Positions 49,401-57,029 of a DNA stretch of 64,000 nucleotides are shown in pieces. Source of the DNA: a bacterium (lineage in GTDB: Bacteria; Zhuqueibacterota; QNDG01; JAFGCO01). The notes under the pieces were generated by a model. That model ran no database searches, was not told the DNA's origin, and worked only from the letters and a program-made list of their open reading frames with translations. The stretch is taken from positions 66,889 through 130,888 of the forward strand of contig JAFGCO010000048.1 of the NCBI GenBank assembly GCA_016932575.1, read 5' to 3'. Position numbers and translations under genes: made by a program. How positions within the stretch are numbered: position 1 is the stretch's first letter; every line of letters starts with the position of its first letter.

Positions 49401-51886
49401 GGACCCAGTGTTGCGGCTCCTGCTCCTGGTTGTCCGGATGCAAAGTCTGCAGAGACGGACAACTTCAGAGGATCGGACAAATTGCCTGTGAGACTGCCCT
49501 GCAGTTCATGGATCTGAAGTCCTATGGATTCAGAGACGTTCAAGGGCGCCCACAGCGGAGACAAATATGCACGTGCCTCTATTGAACCGACAAAAGAACC
49601 ATTTTGATATTCTGTATTCAAGGCGGTCAGGGGTGAGGCTGCAAGATTTTGCAGATGCTGCGGGAATCCGGTCAATGAGATCGACAGATCGAACCGGATG
49701 TCGGGCTGGGAATGTCCGTCGAAAATATCGATCCAGGCTTCCCGGATGTGTACGGCATCCGGCACGATTCTCATGCCGCTGAGGTTGATACTCTGTCCCT
49801 GATTCAGCGTGATATCAGCTTCCGGGAAATGCAGTCCCTGCTGTGTGAAGTGCAGGCCCGTCAGTTTTGGCAACGTGAACAGAGAGGGCGAGCCGGTTAA
49901 TTTTGGAGTGACATCCAAAAGAAAATCATACTGCCAGGGATCTGACAGACCTGGCTGATATGTCAGTGTTTTTATCTGCAGAATTTCGAGTGCCAATTGA
50001 TAGGAACCCGTCGTTAATGTCGCCTGACCGCTTGAGGCGGACATATGCCAGCCGCTTCGGTCTGTGGCCCATTGAACAGGAATCCCGCTCCCTTCTGATG
50101 CATCTGAAAATTGCAGTGATCCGTAGAGGTTCAGCAGAAAATCCGTGTTGACAAATCCCTGCGCAGGATAAATCTGCCCGTCGGTTTCTGTGAGATTGAG
50201 GATCAGATGATTGGAAACAAGAGGGATTTCCATGGAAACAGGCCCTGCATGAATGTCTCCGTATACATACCCGTCTCCGGTCAATGTCAGATGAGCCGGA
50301 GCGGCCGTGCTGATGCAGCCGAAAACTGCAATGGCCGCCTGAAGATGAAAAGTCCCTCCGCCGGACGCATCGTATTGAATGGTCCGAATGACCATGGGAA
50401 GACCGGCGGGATTCAGATCGAACGGAGATCCCAGTCCTGCCCGGGTATCCGCATTGACTGTGCCCGACAGAATTTCCCGGGTGAACCGATCCAGTACCAG
50501 ATCCACGGTCGCATTGACGGTTGCTGATGAAGCCACGGCATTCAGACACAACGGGACCAGATTCGAGACCGGGGATTTCAGATAAATCCGGGCCGAATCC
50601 GGAGACAGAGAGCATTGAACCAGACAGGTCTGATTCTGCTTTAATTGCAGCCAGGCAATTTCATCGGATGGCAGGGGCAGCCTGTCCGGGATCAGATCGC
50701 TCAAATCTTCCGGAATGGTTCCGGGGGTGAAGGTAAACGTGCGAATCTCGCTTTTTCCTTCATTTTGGGTTACCGGATACCCGTAATGATCACGTGCGGT
50801 GACCTGCCAGGCATACTGCGTTCCGGATATCAGAGGATCGGCCCATGCAGGGTAGTCCAAAAACGGATCGGTTAATGTTGCCACGTTTTCAAAATGTGAA
50901 GGATTTTGCATCAACGCCTGCTCCGGGGACTGACCATTCAGAACCGGCACAATGCGTAATGTATAATAAACCAATCCCTCAATCGTTACCTGAGGTTCCA
51001 GCCACTCAAAAACCGGCCGGGCAGACATGACCAGGGCATTGTCTTCCGGAGAGATCAGTTCTACGGGCGGTGCCTGTGCCTGCATATCACTGCTTATGGT
51101 AAAGATGCCCAGTTCGCTGTATCCGTTGTTTTTGGTTGCCGGCCGTCCCAGAAAATCGAGGGCCTGAACCTGCCAAACGTATGATTTGCCAGGCTCCAGA
51201 CTTAGTCCGTCCAGCGGGTATTCGAGATTTGAATCGAACACATTGAAGTTTTCATAATGCGGATAATTCGCTTCAATGGCGATTTCAGGCAGCTGCCCGT
51301 CCAGCAGTTCCACAAGCCGAAATACATACACCAGATTCTGGGTGGGCGGAACCTGAGGCGGTATCCACTGGAAAATGGGGTAAGGATCAAATACCATTTC
51401 GTGATCCACAGGATAGATCAGCTCCGGCGGTTCAGGGTGGGCAATGGTAAAATAGGCACAGATATTTGTGATGAGAATATTTCCCCATAAGTTAACGGCT
51501 TCCGCGCAGGCTTCATAGTCGCCTTCGGGAAGCATGCCGGTTCGTGAGATCTTATCTTTCAGATTCTGGTTCACCGACTCCGTAATCCAATCCGGAAAAT
51601 CGGTCGGATCAATATGAATGATATCTCCGGCTTCGACCAGCAGCCGGCCGGAATTGCCCTGAAAAACGAGGGCCCCCTCCTGATAGACTTTGCCTTGGAC
51701 AATGATGACATCGGGTTTTTCCGAAGTATTCATGATTTCCAGAGAAGCCAGTGTCGGATCAGACTGCCAGTCGCTGAGATAGGGAGAGGGATTGGGATCG
51801 ACCATGAGATTGGCGTTCCAGTTTTGAGTGTACAAAGCAGTCGTGAAACAGAACACAGTAAACCAGAAATATCGTCTTGGTTTCAT
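40481..51886 (-). CDS. giant secreted beta-rich protein, cassette B (3801 aa)
   Basis: One frame of 3801 codons, paralogous to the 3598-residue protein of cassette A along its whole length. The order is the same: signal peptide (cleaved near LYTQ), NPSPYLSDWQSDPTLASLEI region, Ig-like domains, two ~720-residue blocks (starting near residues 399 and 1119), a long beta region, a helical region around 2150-2620 with coiled-coil character (AKADLQKLQTAISIATTKHD), and C-terminal beta modules. It differs in having about 215 residues more at the C-terminus (from ~3585): one further module with YAIGSRSGATDI and a last domain ending in a VDYAVPNGGYYQG segment. No sorting signal or anchor is seen. Exported across the inner membrane by Sec; the route beyond is unknown. 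Confidence 0.88.
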   Translation of the reverse strand: MKPRRYFWFTVFCFTTALYTQNWNANLMVDPNPSPYLSDWQSDPTLASLEIMNTSEKPDVIIVQGKVYQEGALVFQGNSGRLLVEAGDIIHIDPTDFPDWITESVNQNLKDKISRTGMLPEGDYEACAEAVNLWGNILITNICAYFTIAHPEPPELIYPVDHEMVFDPYPIFQWIPPQVPPTQNLVYVFRLVELLDGQLPEIAIEANYPHYENFNVFDSNLEYPLDGLSLEPGKSYVWQVQALDFLGRPATKNNGYSELGIFTISSDMQAQAPPVELISPEDNALVMSARPVFEWLEPQVTIEGLVYYTLRIVPVLNGQSPEQALMQNPSHFENVATLTDPFLDYPAWADPLISGTQYAWQVTARDHYGYPVTQNEGKSEIRTFTFTPGTIPEDLSDLIPDRLPLPSDEIAWLQLKQNQTCLVQCSLSPDSARIYLKSPVSNLVPLCLNAVASSATVNATVDLVLDRFTREILSGTVNADTRAGLGSPFDLNPAGLPMVIRTIQYDASGGGTFHLQAAIAVFGCISTAAPAHLTLTGDGYVYGDIHAGPVSMEIPLVSNHLILNLTETDGQIYPAQGFVNTDFLLNLYGSLQFSDASEGSGIPVQWATDRSGWHMSASSGQATLTTGSYQLALEILQIKTLTYQPGLSDPWQYDFLLDVTPKLTGSPSLFTLPKLTGLHFTQQGLHFPEADITLNQGQSINLSGMRIVPDAVHIREAWIDIFDGHSQPDIRFDLSISLTGFPQHLQNLAASPLTALNTEYQNGSFVGSIEARAYLSPLWAPLNVSESIGLQIHELQGSLTGNLSDPLKLSVSADFASGQPGAGAATLGPVDNCSLDLDGIFTGEIKPAYSNLNLPWGDWTVHLDQSALNLLRGSSGQAALLRFDGHIALPEYPPDAAVQADGQGRYDLIMAVLDSGEFIISGPFTLPVPAADPVFGLRCTGGAVVAPSGILFNNAAGEIILEDGASSALTYSQNTQISAVDHIPFTGDIAFSESFAFRIRDLNETANQMSWKAVASNALLDTSREELIFHVPGTAVRITQGNWQFSQTATAHLSYAGLNFTNLLADCSNDLNFSFSPFQVQTGQIQLFSGEELIATLDNSGFWPGDIFSGAEMQDPSRLLLPDETIAYIQLKDDAGNWLVDVQDMGLHLNVSTTQSGPVPLVMPGLRYGASSDPQVRVHLDQVIVNKANLRMTQGTIQVDSGELPLSLQNAGLALEISDIQYATADQKLLASIRPVLPRIFSSASLTVADISVKPDGLEGFQHKDPEGKLLASIPVGSQLNCTISEIDGSFLSSDKRLVCKGQLLVDLFQQNGTTKPMDYTLNLKAGQADFTIQLIYDETNGYALPLGKAKLRLTDDAGIPEISIQAPFDQENLIVTLQTLKLSLPELGNGLVLAMENLIIDKNGIQPPQIPTDPSQVIQFGGLDFTLSGEQKVTWESSPPGLTMTLGGNFQIWNRDIPFGDLMLGTDGSFSGTNLLPDSVQTLSGLMALTQLILGDGLTFTGEILPPEPFQELGAMPFTIYLDGNGNWVDKSGNRIADQTITALSGESETGADVYLGSEPLRVRCRLSGLGVNLPVSLSKATGQLDIAINTYWPKVDAYDPGNFEEKIGLTGLIEFADGSITGESWTLEETTAPAFVLGELIRLDIENISAVTQGGFRIELGGSLTLNCLPEGSGGCQFEEFILAKDSTGFGIISSGELNLYGFNISVSNFDYGTDPLSFDVYNANASQGTLSEDSKSTGGFYVTFKASISSDIAGFSGGVDQFIVYKDATQFYLLLDNANFEFQETVKGRLDLEALIPLTLEDFQFQMSVGGSLTVNGTGFAAVGEIAFKEDMIFGQQTKMPSFGLFLGLVGQKITLTPLPITITDVGGGIFFNPTARIEDWVYSNCGLNNESEWLKTSFDEYTQTNPLLSVFILGGVSLPDGDAIKGRVLYSLASDHIRLDNSLTILAYESMKPFLEISAKGHIEAGFQDLISMGNLSNFYLEGNLDVQLKLKKLNDIGPSASLAFGLVHSSGTLYWGIHGNMNIEILNILNADYELIVGNPGFLIEGSIHSGFDISILSVDAGLENALWVVWDGSNPSMGAYMTGYLDAEVAWGLAWARGELGAALLIIPSPYFYGYAELECGFLGWDWNATAWAKWEDGSFDGGLGDAPGMEKVLAEAAAAADAIKDQTNDVSSALGAGSIGLKLGLDEAMMARIINNISAGRTGLYDALETDRQFVVDVLNGVGFGPNVSGFNSFVQKVRNGLSPSTIQQLKSLKQDANTYEEDLETELQNHRNALKDQSDKAKADLQKLQTAISIATTKHDSTIALNNPLGPGTSASAGGVSVPSFQVNTSVYENNKSLVNNYSSNVGTALNDMKNQIAYLDSLRSEIYSVIGPGSDMSMTLEKFVSPAMQSQINAPIFTNMETKFDLYQGIKNQINQNVFSPDGDLAMKLRSLQNLINFDDASVPYYELKFRAALDHRIETMDALADTMRGVDAWEINLGGMCEGIETTTRQFYGTVPFAFSSHTQVQLDTLYLRATRIHRNYITDKDMMHQDLTGKIDVLWDRYAELTEKLYTAYQQFIMLAKQVPDLPDAFKNALSDMENRMKTLEQELYLPAPSSVSVTKSEPGLRYGPVDLSLSLGGGSGTDDIIEYAYTLSGSNFQATGTKASFSTPVFPAVMGQTEQMNFKARYRNTAGLTVESAGRNFSIQHGGTQVTEQTYEPTIPTSPPAFPNQPLIIKNTYQQVWGHLSKNGVYQECYLLNTSSRLRIAWPQAQSASGGIAQYEVAVRTWDDHQTVVDWTPSISRDSASVAVVMEQGKPYEVMVRAKDLAGQTGTPLISDAPLVYNPDYIGFPEGARITASTLDFGESHLRSQAEGPLAGEYYFTSESKGTCRKFYTNHYEIQLLRNGAAINENAWESVSEYSTDITIQSYNGIIKFYFQGGTYCLPNNLPFKESFEIALRVKNNTGEIVVPASIFQIQQIQDATKPSACTAEFKGWDIDGNLLIKILQPSVDGESGVSGIQVAVGRSADDLGIKPFRYDADSHPLFDFGPEKNRTNDLLSCPLSMDGSVLAQSDFVIAIRMVNAQHQFAETVLEQSALTSQPYILTIGYNPSDRPYLSISGILNAQTLIVRIIDNASSEMLQETVLPRPSGSVSFLLPASLKVGSQYTARIHNRDKNGLYHPALDQAFALRPHLPPVTMQINDDGRFRKIQIKGTLDDRAKAEQVQTLYYRVGRGRGQENILAETAFRIQSDFERSIILPDSLRGGDRIYLSMRVSTNQDIYSELKVYPLAIPYRGLFTDTDFYLTRDNNCYYAHLAGTLYEEAVSGNLSGVKLWIGTESGNDDILKAVNVALTPPQKTFAWKTTLPEDQIGPGSSLHGSVCGYDRGLTLTDTLHVQTALPNVSLPKLDFEYISENGQILLVGSADPSSFSQADHVEFRIGSARGQNDVLTGAALTSSEPSYRISIPDDCRGRTLTVTARGFASDGTPSLTCYFETRVSALDAPVLTGQLFQATGQYLLRLFSQSSSQPIFSNIEVWGGAAPQARDIFTPKTGWASNRWDFLFSNEAFDGHQLFVTARYVSGDDRSPVTVLLVSRSDYQNIIGNIRESDHRPEVMIQYEAFKGEQPVAGVQYAIGSRSGATDIRNYPAQGTYDFNPSEIQPGSSVLLPDSTTHMPGKVWISLKAVAASGYAHVSENTFMPKPRAPEAEVYFYQKPSGYEYFVCKIDPETVRDHDQALLSVVVKKNNTPILVWTDIRFSRFLVNGQFIREAQLPVTLGPDESLNVSVDYAVPNGGYYQGSYRSTLTAPYRVNP

Positions 51887-51908
51887 AATTTAAACCCCGT
51901 TCATTCGG

Positions 51909-54875
51909 TTACGGATTGGTGATGGTCAGCCCAAATACTTTTGTATCGGACAGCGGATAATTATTATCCGTGACCCGGACGGTGATTGAAAATGTTCCGG
52001 TCTCTGTCGGTGTCCCGGTTACCCGGGCACATTCTCCCCAGTCAGAAAAACTCAGCCCGGCAGGCAGGGCGCCTCCTGTCATTGACCAGGAATAATCCGC
52101 AGTTCCGCCTGTAGCGCAGATCAATGCTTCATATCCTCCCTCAAGATACTGACCTTCCGGCAAGGGGGAATCAGTATAGATAACCAGCGGTTCCGGATTC
52201 ACCGTGATGCTGAATGCACGCGTATGGATTTTTGGCGGACTGTCGCTGTCTGTTACCCGGACAGTGAAGGCATGGACTCCTACAGAATTCGGTATTCCGC
52301 TAATGTCCACGCATTCATTGATCGGCGCACCGGTGTACAGATCGGGCGGAAGTGATCCGGAAATCACGTCCCAGGAATAGGGCAGAATCCCGTCGGCGGC
52401 GCACAAATAATCGGTATAATAATCGTACACAGTGGCGTTGCTGAGCGATGTTGTAATAATGCGGAAGGGTGCAACCTCCCCGATGGTCAATGAAAACCGT
52501 TTGGTTTCGAAAAGGCCGGTATAAATATTATCTGTCACCTGAACACTAAACGTATAGGTGCCTGCTGTTCCCGGGGTGCCCCGGACAGTGGCATGGTCCC
52601 CGTTATCGTTAAGGGTCATGCCGGGCGGCAGGCTGCCGCTGCATAAATGCCAGCTCCAGTCCCCGCTTCCACCATGGGCTTCGATGTTGGCACTGTAATA
52701 AGTGCCTTGAATACCGTCCGGAATTTGATTGGTACTGATCCAGAGCAAGGGCGGCTCGATGGTTAATATATATGCCTGCTGATGGGTCTGAGCGGGTTCA
52801 CTTTGGTCACTTACCTGAACAGTTATCGGAAAATCGCCGGTTTCTCCGGGGGTGCCGGTGAAATACAGGCATTCCTCCATGTTGGTTTCCAGACCCTGAG
52901 GCAGACTGCCCTCCGTAATTTCCCATTGATAGGGGGGTGTTCCGTTTTCTGCGCACACTGCCTGATTATATTCAACATCGATTCTTCCCGGTGGCAGCAA
53001 TTCAGTGACAATATGCAGGACGGGGGGGTGAATCATAAGATGATATGCCTTATCCGCCTGCATGGCAGGATCACTGCTGTCTGTCACCTGAAGAGTCAAT
53101 GTATAGTCTCCTTGCGTTTCGGGTGTTCCTGTGATTGTCACGCATGCCCCGTCTTCTTCATACTCGATTGCAAGCCCTTCGGGCAGTTCGCCTTGTGAAA
53201 CGCTCCACGTATAGGGAAGCACACCGTCAGTTGCGCACACACTCTGCGTATAGAATGATTCCAGATATCCATCCGGCACAGTGTCCGTAATGATTTGCAA
53301 TGCAGGCGGCGCTGGTTCGATATCCAATATAAAGGCTTTTTGAGCGGTCGCGGGCGGTTCATTACTGTCCATGACCTCAACAGTAAAACTGAAGATTCCT
53401 GATTCAGCGGGTGTGCCTGAGATTTCCAGACAGGTTGCCGATGTCGTGGTTAAACCGTCAGCCAGGTCACCCTGAATTATTGAATAGGTATAGGGAGCCT
53501 TGCCTCCTTCAGCGCAGATACTGGCTTCATAGAATTGGTTTTCTGCCCCGGAATCCAATGTGGTGGTGGAAATCGACAGGTCCGGCTGAGCGGATGCCAC
53601 GTGTAATGAAAAAATGATCTGTGTCTGGGTCTGAGGATTGCCGGGATCGTATCCCTGAGCCATCCAGGAATAATCTCCCTCAATATCGGGTGTGCCCGAA
53701 TAACAGATTTCCGTTCCGATATCGACAGTTATCCAGTCCGGATAATCCGAGAGTGTCCATTGATAACTGGCCAGGTTGTCAGGCGGCGCGTAACATTCCG
53801 AGTATTCCTGGTCCGCCTGACCATCAGCCAGGTTCACGTTCAAGATCTCTATATCCGGCGGGACTATGTTAATATATCCATCAAATGTCACCCATTGCTC
53901 CGGATATCCGCTGTCCTCGATATCGATGATCAGCGGGAATTGTCCCTGGAGGGTCGGTATTCCGGTGATGATAATGCAGGAATCGGACAGGGAAGCGATC
54001 AGACCGGGAGGCAGCTCACTGTCTACCAGCTCCCAATCATAAGGCGCAGTTCCCCCTGAAAAACAAATGCCGGCCTCGTATTGAACTCCAAAAATGCCTT
54101 CGGGAAGTGTGGTCGATAATAATTTCAGTGATTCCGCGACTGCCACCTGAAACCCGATGACCTGACTCCAGGGAGATGTTGCAAGACTGTTTTTTGCACG
54201 TACCCGGTAATAATAGGTGCCGTCCGGCTGCCCGGTGATTTCAAATGAGGTATCAGAGCCTGAGTATATCCGATCCGATGATGCGAAATCCGATGCTTTG
54301 CTTTCTTCCAGCTCAAAAGAATCAGCTTTTGCTACATGTGTCCAATTCAGAGAATAAGCCGCAGCATTCATCGGATTCATGGATTCCCATCCTGTAAATT
54401 CGGGAGCAGAAGTCGGATAATTGGGAGTGATTCGGAGCGTTATCTGGATCTGGTTTGGCGGTCGTATTAAAATCTCGCTTGTATCCGCGCTGAAGATCAC
54501 ATGACCGTGCTGATTTATGACTTCAACCAGCACATTGTAGATGCCAAGTTCAGCCTGGATGGAATAGACCGGCAGGACTTCTGTAAATTCATGGACAATT
54601 GGCCCCGGTTCAAGCGTGATACGCACCATGGATACTTCGGGAAGTGTGTCTGATTGGCTGGAAACGGAAAGGGTTTTATCCGGATTCTTCATTGGTTCAG
54701 AATCTGCTGTTTTTAACAGAGGTGTGTGCGACAGCTTCAGGGCTTGTATTTTTTCAAGGTCGGACCATTCAATATTGAGGGTCAGTTCTCCAAACTCGGG
54801 CGAAACAGTGTTTCGACAACCCATTTGCATAAGAATCAGGAGCAGAAAGGGTTGGATTAAACGAAACGGTTTCAT
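51909..54875 (-). CDS. putative-Ig repeat lipoprotein, cassette B
   Basis: The 988 residues start with a signal ending in the lipobox-like LILMQMGC. Residues ~60-160 (MVRITLEPGPIVHEF) and the FN3-like part (YSLNWTHVAKADSFELEES) follow cassette A closely. From ~260 there are about eight He_PIG-type repeats (SGTPAESGIFSFTVEVMDS; VTGTPTETGTFSITVRVTD). The repeats are more regular than in cassette A. AAAGGAG precedes the ATG by 8 nt. It lies 22 nt before the giant gene in transcription. Confidence 0.87.
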   Translation of the reverse strand: MKPFRLIQPFLLLILMQMGCRNTVSPEFGELTLNIEWSDLEKIQALKLSHTPLLKTADSEPMKNPDKTLSVSSQSDTLPEVSMVRITLEPGPIVHEFTEVLPVYSIQAELGIYNVLVEVINQHGHVIFSADTSEILIRPPNQIQITLRITPNYPTSAPEFTGWESMNPMNAAAYSLNWTHVAKADSFELEESKASDFASSDRIYSGSDTSFEITGQPDGTYYYRVRAKNSLATSPWSQVIGFQVAVAESLKLLSTTLPEGIFGVQYEAGICFSGGTAPYDWELVDSELPPGLIASLSDSCIIITGIPTLQGQFPLIIDIEDSGYPEQWVTFDGYINIVPPDIEILNVNLADGQADQEYSECYAPPDNLASYQWTLSDYPDWITVDIGTEICYSGTPDIEGDYSWMAQGYDPGNPQTQTQIIFSLHVASAQPDLSISTTTLDSGAENQFYEASICAEGGKAPYTYSIIQGDLADGLTTTSATCLEISGTPAESGIFSFTVEVMDSNEPPATAQKAFILDIEPAPPALQIITDTVPDGYLESFYTQSVCATDGVLPYTWSVSQGELPEGLAIEYEEDGACVTITGTPETQGDYTLTLQVTDSSDPAMQADKAYHLMIHPPVLHIVTELLPPGRIDVEYNQAVCAENGTPPYQWEITEGSLPQGLETNMEECLYFTGTPGETGDFPITVQVSDQSEPAQTHQQAYILTIEPPLLWISTNQIPDGIQGTYYSANIEAHGGSGDWSWHLCSGSLPPGMTLNDNGDHATVRGTPGTAGTYTFSVQVTDNIYTGLFETKRFSLTIGEVAPFRIITTSLSNATVYDYYTDYLCAADGILPYSWDVISGSLPPDLYTGAPINECVDISGIPNSVGVHAFTVRVTDSDSPPKIHTRAFSITVNPEPLVIYTDSPLPEGQYLEGGYEALICATGGTADYSWSMTGGALPAGLSFSDWGECARVTGTPTETGTFSITVRVTDNNYPLSDTKVFGLTITNP

Positions 54876-54920
54876 GGGGATGCTCCTTTTTAATTGATCT
54901 TTTTATCTATCAGCCGCATT

Positions 54921-56660
54921 TTACAGTTGATGTGTCATCATCAGGCTGAGGTGCTGTTCCTCAAAATTACGGGTGCTTCGGATAATGGTCATGAACCATT
55001 TAAAATTCAACTGATTTTTTTCTGTCAGACGATAGCTTGAATTGATACCGGTTCGGATAGAACGGGTATCCCGCACCATGGAAGAAGTACTGAAAAGAGA
55101 GGTGCTTAAACGGTTTCGAAAAGCAATATGGGTTAACCGAAAAGAATATACCTGGGTTGTGTATGCATCTTTCTGATCCGAATTGCGATAAGACAAACCG
55201 AGAGAAAGGTTCATGGTCAGTCTTGTCATAAGACGAAGCATGCTGGTCAGATTTGCAGTATGATAATAGGCTTTTGTTTCCTGCTGGCGTATATTTTTAT
55301 CAGAGTGCTGAAAGGTATATTGCACACCGACCTGCCGTATGAATGCGTCTTTAAATGCCAGTGATTGATGTGTTGAAAGAACCCAGTTGGAAAAATCCCA
55401 GCTCAGGGAATCTTTTGAAGCATTGTTGCCCATCAACAGCAAATTGATACTGACATTGGAGTGCCAGTTTCCCAGTTTTGAATTTAACGAGCTCTGGATT
55501 TGATGACGCGTATTGGTTTCCTGTTTTTGTTTCAGCAAATTGTCTGAGAGACGACAGTATCGTGTATTTAAACGGTGATCTCCCAGCCGGAGCGAAGTAT
55601 TCATATTCAGTTCTTTGCGATCATTGATCATGGAGGGCAGCCCCAGAGAACGGAATCCCGGTCCGATGATTTTGTATCCGATCTGTGTATTGATCATGGT
55701 TGTTTGAAATCCAAGCCGGACATCTGTGGCATAATCCAGACTCGATCCTGTTCTGGGCGTGAACATGTTTTTGGAAAGTGTTTTCAGCCATTCAGATGTT
55801 TCCAGACTGTCCCGGTCGATGGGCTCTGCATTTAAATCTTTTGTATAACCGCTGGCTGTACTTTCCCATTCCAGTGTGAGCTTGCGGTCGAACAGGCTGA
55901 GCCGTGTCGCAATGCCGGCAACCAGATTTTCCTGGGGTGTTACAGCGAGCGGGTGATACGGGGGCTCAATCCAGATCGTATCCATTTCACTCTCTAGGGT
56001 ATCAGGAATAACATAATCATAGTCGAAATCTTCTGCCACCGAAAGAGACCCGATATCATCTTTCACTTTTAAGACAATGAGATCGATATAAGAACTGTTT
56101 TGTTTTCCATATCCCAGACGTGAGCCAAAAAGGTATTGTGCATAACTTTGGTTGATCACATTGCCATTTACCGCGCGCTTGGTTTGACCGCCGCCTAAAG
56201 TAAAACGCAGTTGGCCCGGATACAGGTCAATTTCTGCACCCTTGATATTCACACCGTTCAACGTATATCGGGAGAATTGATCAGTATAATCTCCAAGATG
56301 GGCTTTTCCCCAGGACCAGGCGGGATGCAATCCCAGAATATTCATGTTTTGACGGGCGCGAGATCCTTCTGTGGATAATAACAAATCTGCGGACACGTTG
56401 AACATGTTGGAGATTTGCAGGACGGGTCTTAATCCTATACGGCCGGTTGATGGCGGACGTCTTCCCTCAATGCCGTGCGCACCATAAACTTCACCGTACA
56501 GGTAGGCCTGTCCGGACAGGCGGAAAATTCGGGATAGCTGAACTTGCGGTGCGGATTCCTGAGCATCGAGTGCTGTTAAGGCACTGCCGGCAAAAATGCC
56601 GCATATCAGAATGAGGGGCACGTACCGACATTGAATCATTCGGTTGTGTGATTTTGTCAT
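54921..56660 (-). CDS. probable outer-membrane beta-barrel protein, cassette B
   Basis: The 579-residue paralogue of the protein at 34993-36732, equal in length. It has a signal peptide (cut near LDAQ), the conserved GEVYGAHGIEGRRPPSTGRIG region, then repeated amphipathic strands ending in HLSLMMTHQL. The start is the ATG at 56660, four codons inside the longest open frame, chosen by comparison with cassette A. As first gene of the operon it is the likely membrane anchor or export channel for the products that follow. That role is inferred from position and strand pattern only. Confidence 0.75.
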   Translation of the reverse strand: MTKSHNRMIQCRYVPLILICGIFAGSALTALDAQESAPQVQLSRIFRLSGQAYLYGEVYGAHGIEGRRPPSTGRIGLRPVLQISNMFNVSADLLLSTEGSRARQNMNILGLHPAWSWGKAHLGDYTDQFSRYTLNGVNIKGAEIDLYPGQLRFTLGGGQTKRAVNGNVINQSYAQYLFGSRLGYGKQNSSYIDLIVLKVKDDIGSLSVAEDFDYDYVIPDTLESEMDTIWIEPPYHPLAVTPQENLVAGIATRLSLFDRKLTLEWESTASGYTKDLNAEPIDRDSLETSEWLKTLSKNMFTPRTGSSLDYATDVRLGFQTTMINTQIGYKIIGPGFRSLGLPSMINDRKELNMNTSLRLGDHRLNTRYCRLSDNLLKQKQETNTRHQIQSSLNSKLGNWHSNVSINLLLMGNNASKDSLSWDFSNWVLSTHQSLAFKDAFIRQVGVQYTFQHSDKNIRQQETKAYYHTANLTSMLRLMTRLTMNLSLGLSYRNSDQKDAYTTQVYSFRLTHIAFRNRLSTSLFSTSSMVRDTRSIRTGINSSYRLTEKNQLNFKWFMTIIRSTRNFEEQHLSLMMTHQL

Positions 56661-56849
56661 GATTATATCCATTGAATGGGTTCGCTGATTGACAAAACAA
56701 AATTTTTATAAAGGGTAATAAAGGCAAATCATTAACGTGACCTGATGGAAACCAGAGAGACGTAAGACATCTCATGATTTGCTGTTATGAGTGAGAATTG
56801 AATAAATAAGAATTGATCTCTCCCAAGAAAAATATTTAATTTTCATTTG

Positions 56850-56878
56850 AATCTAATCAGAAATAAAAAATAAATCAA
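56850..56878 (-). promoter_or_regulatory. candidate promoter of cassette B
   Basis: On the reverse strand TTGATT (56873-56878) and TAGATT (56850-56855) are 17 bp apart, with a predicted leader of about 183 nt before the barrel gene. The boxes are weaker than in cassette A, but spacing and distance match. The rest of 56673-57029 shows no gene. Confidence 0.5.
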
Positions 56879-57029
56879 GTATTAAATTGTTATTTTTCTG
56901 ACGTATTTCACGGGTCGTTCCGAAGATGGAAAAACGCAAAATCCAGATTAAATAATACAGATGGAGCCGGCTGATCCAATCAATGAAAAATGATTGCATT
57001 TTACCGGGCAAACCGTTATTTTTATTTTT

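Noticed and set aside
49926-50615. 229-codon reverse frame in giant B
   Set aside because: Shifted frame inside giant B; rich in Ser, Arg, Gly and Cys as expected of a frame shadow.
21154-51886. Giant genes as polyketide/nonribosomal synthases or RTX adhesins
   Set aside because: No carrier, ketosynthase or adenylation motifs and no GGxGxDxxx nonapeptide repeats are present.
17674-56878. Type IX secretion or gliding gene cluster
   Set aside because: No T9SS component and no C-terminal sorting domain could be recognised in any of the ten products; similarity to Bacteroidetes giants is only a general impression.
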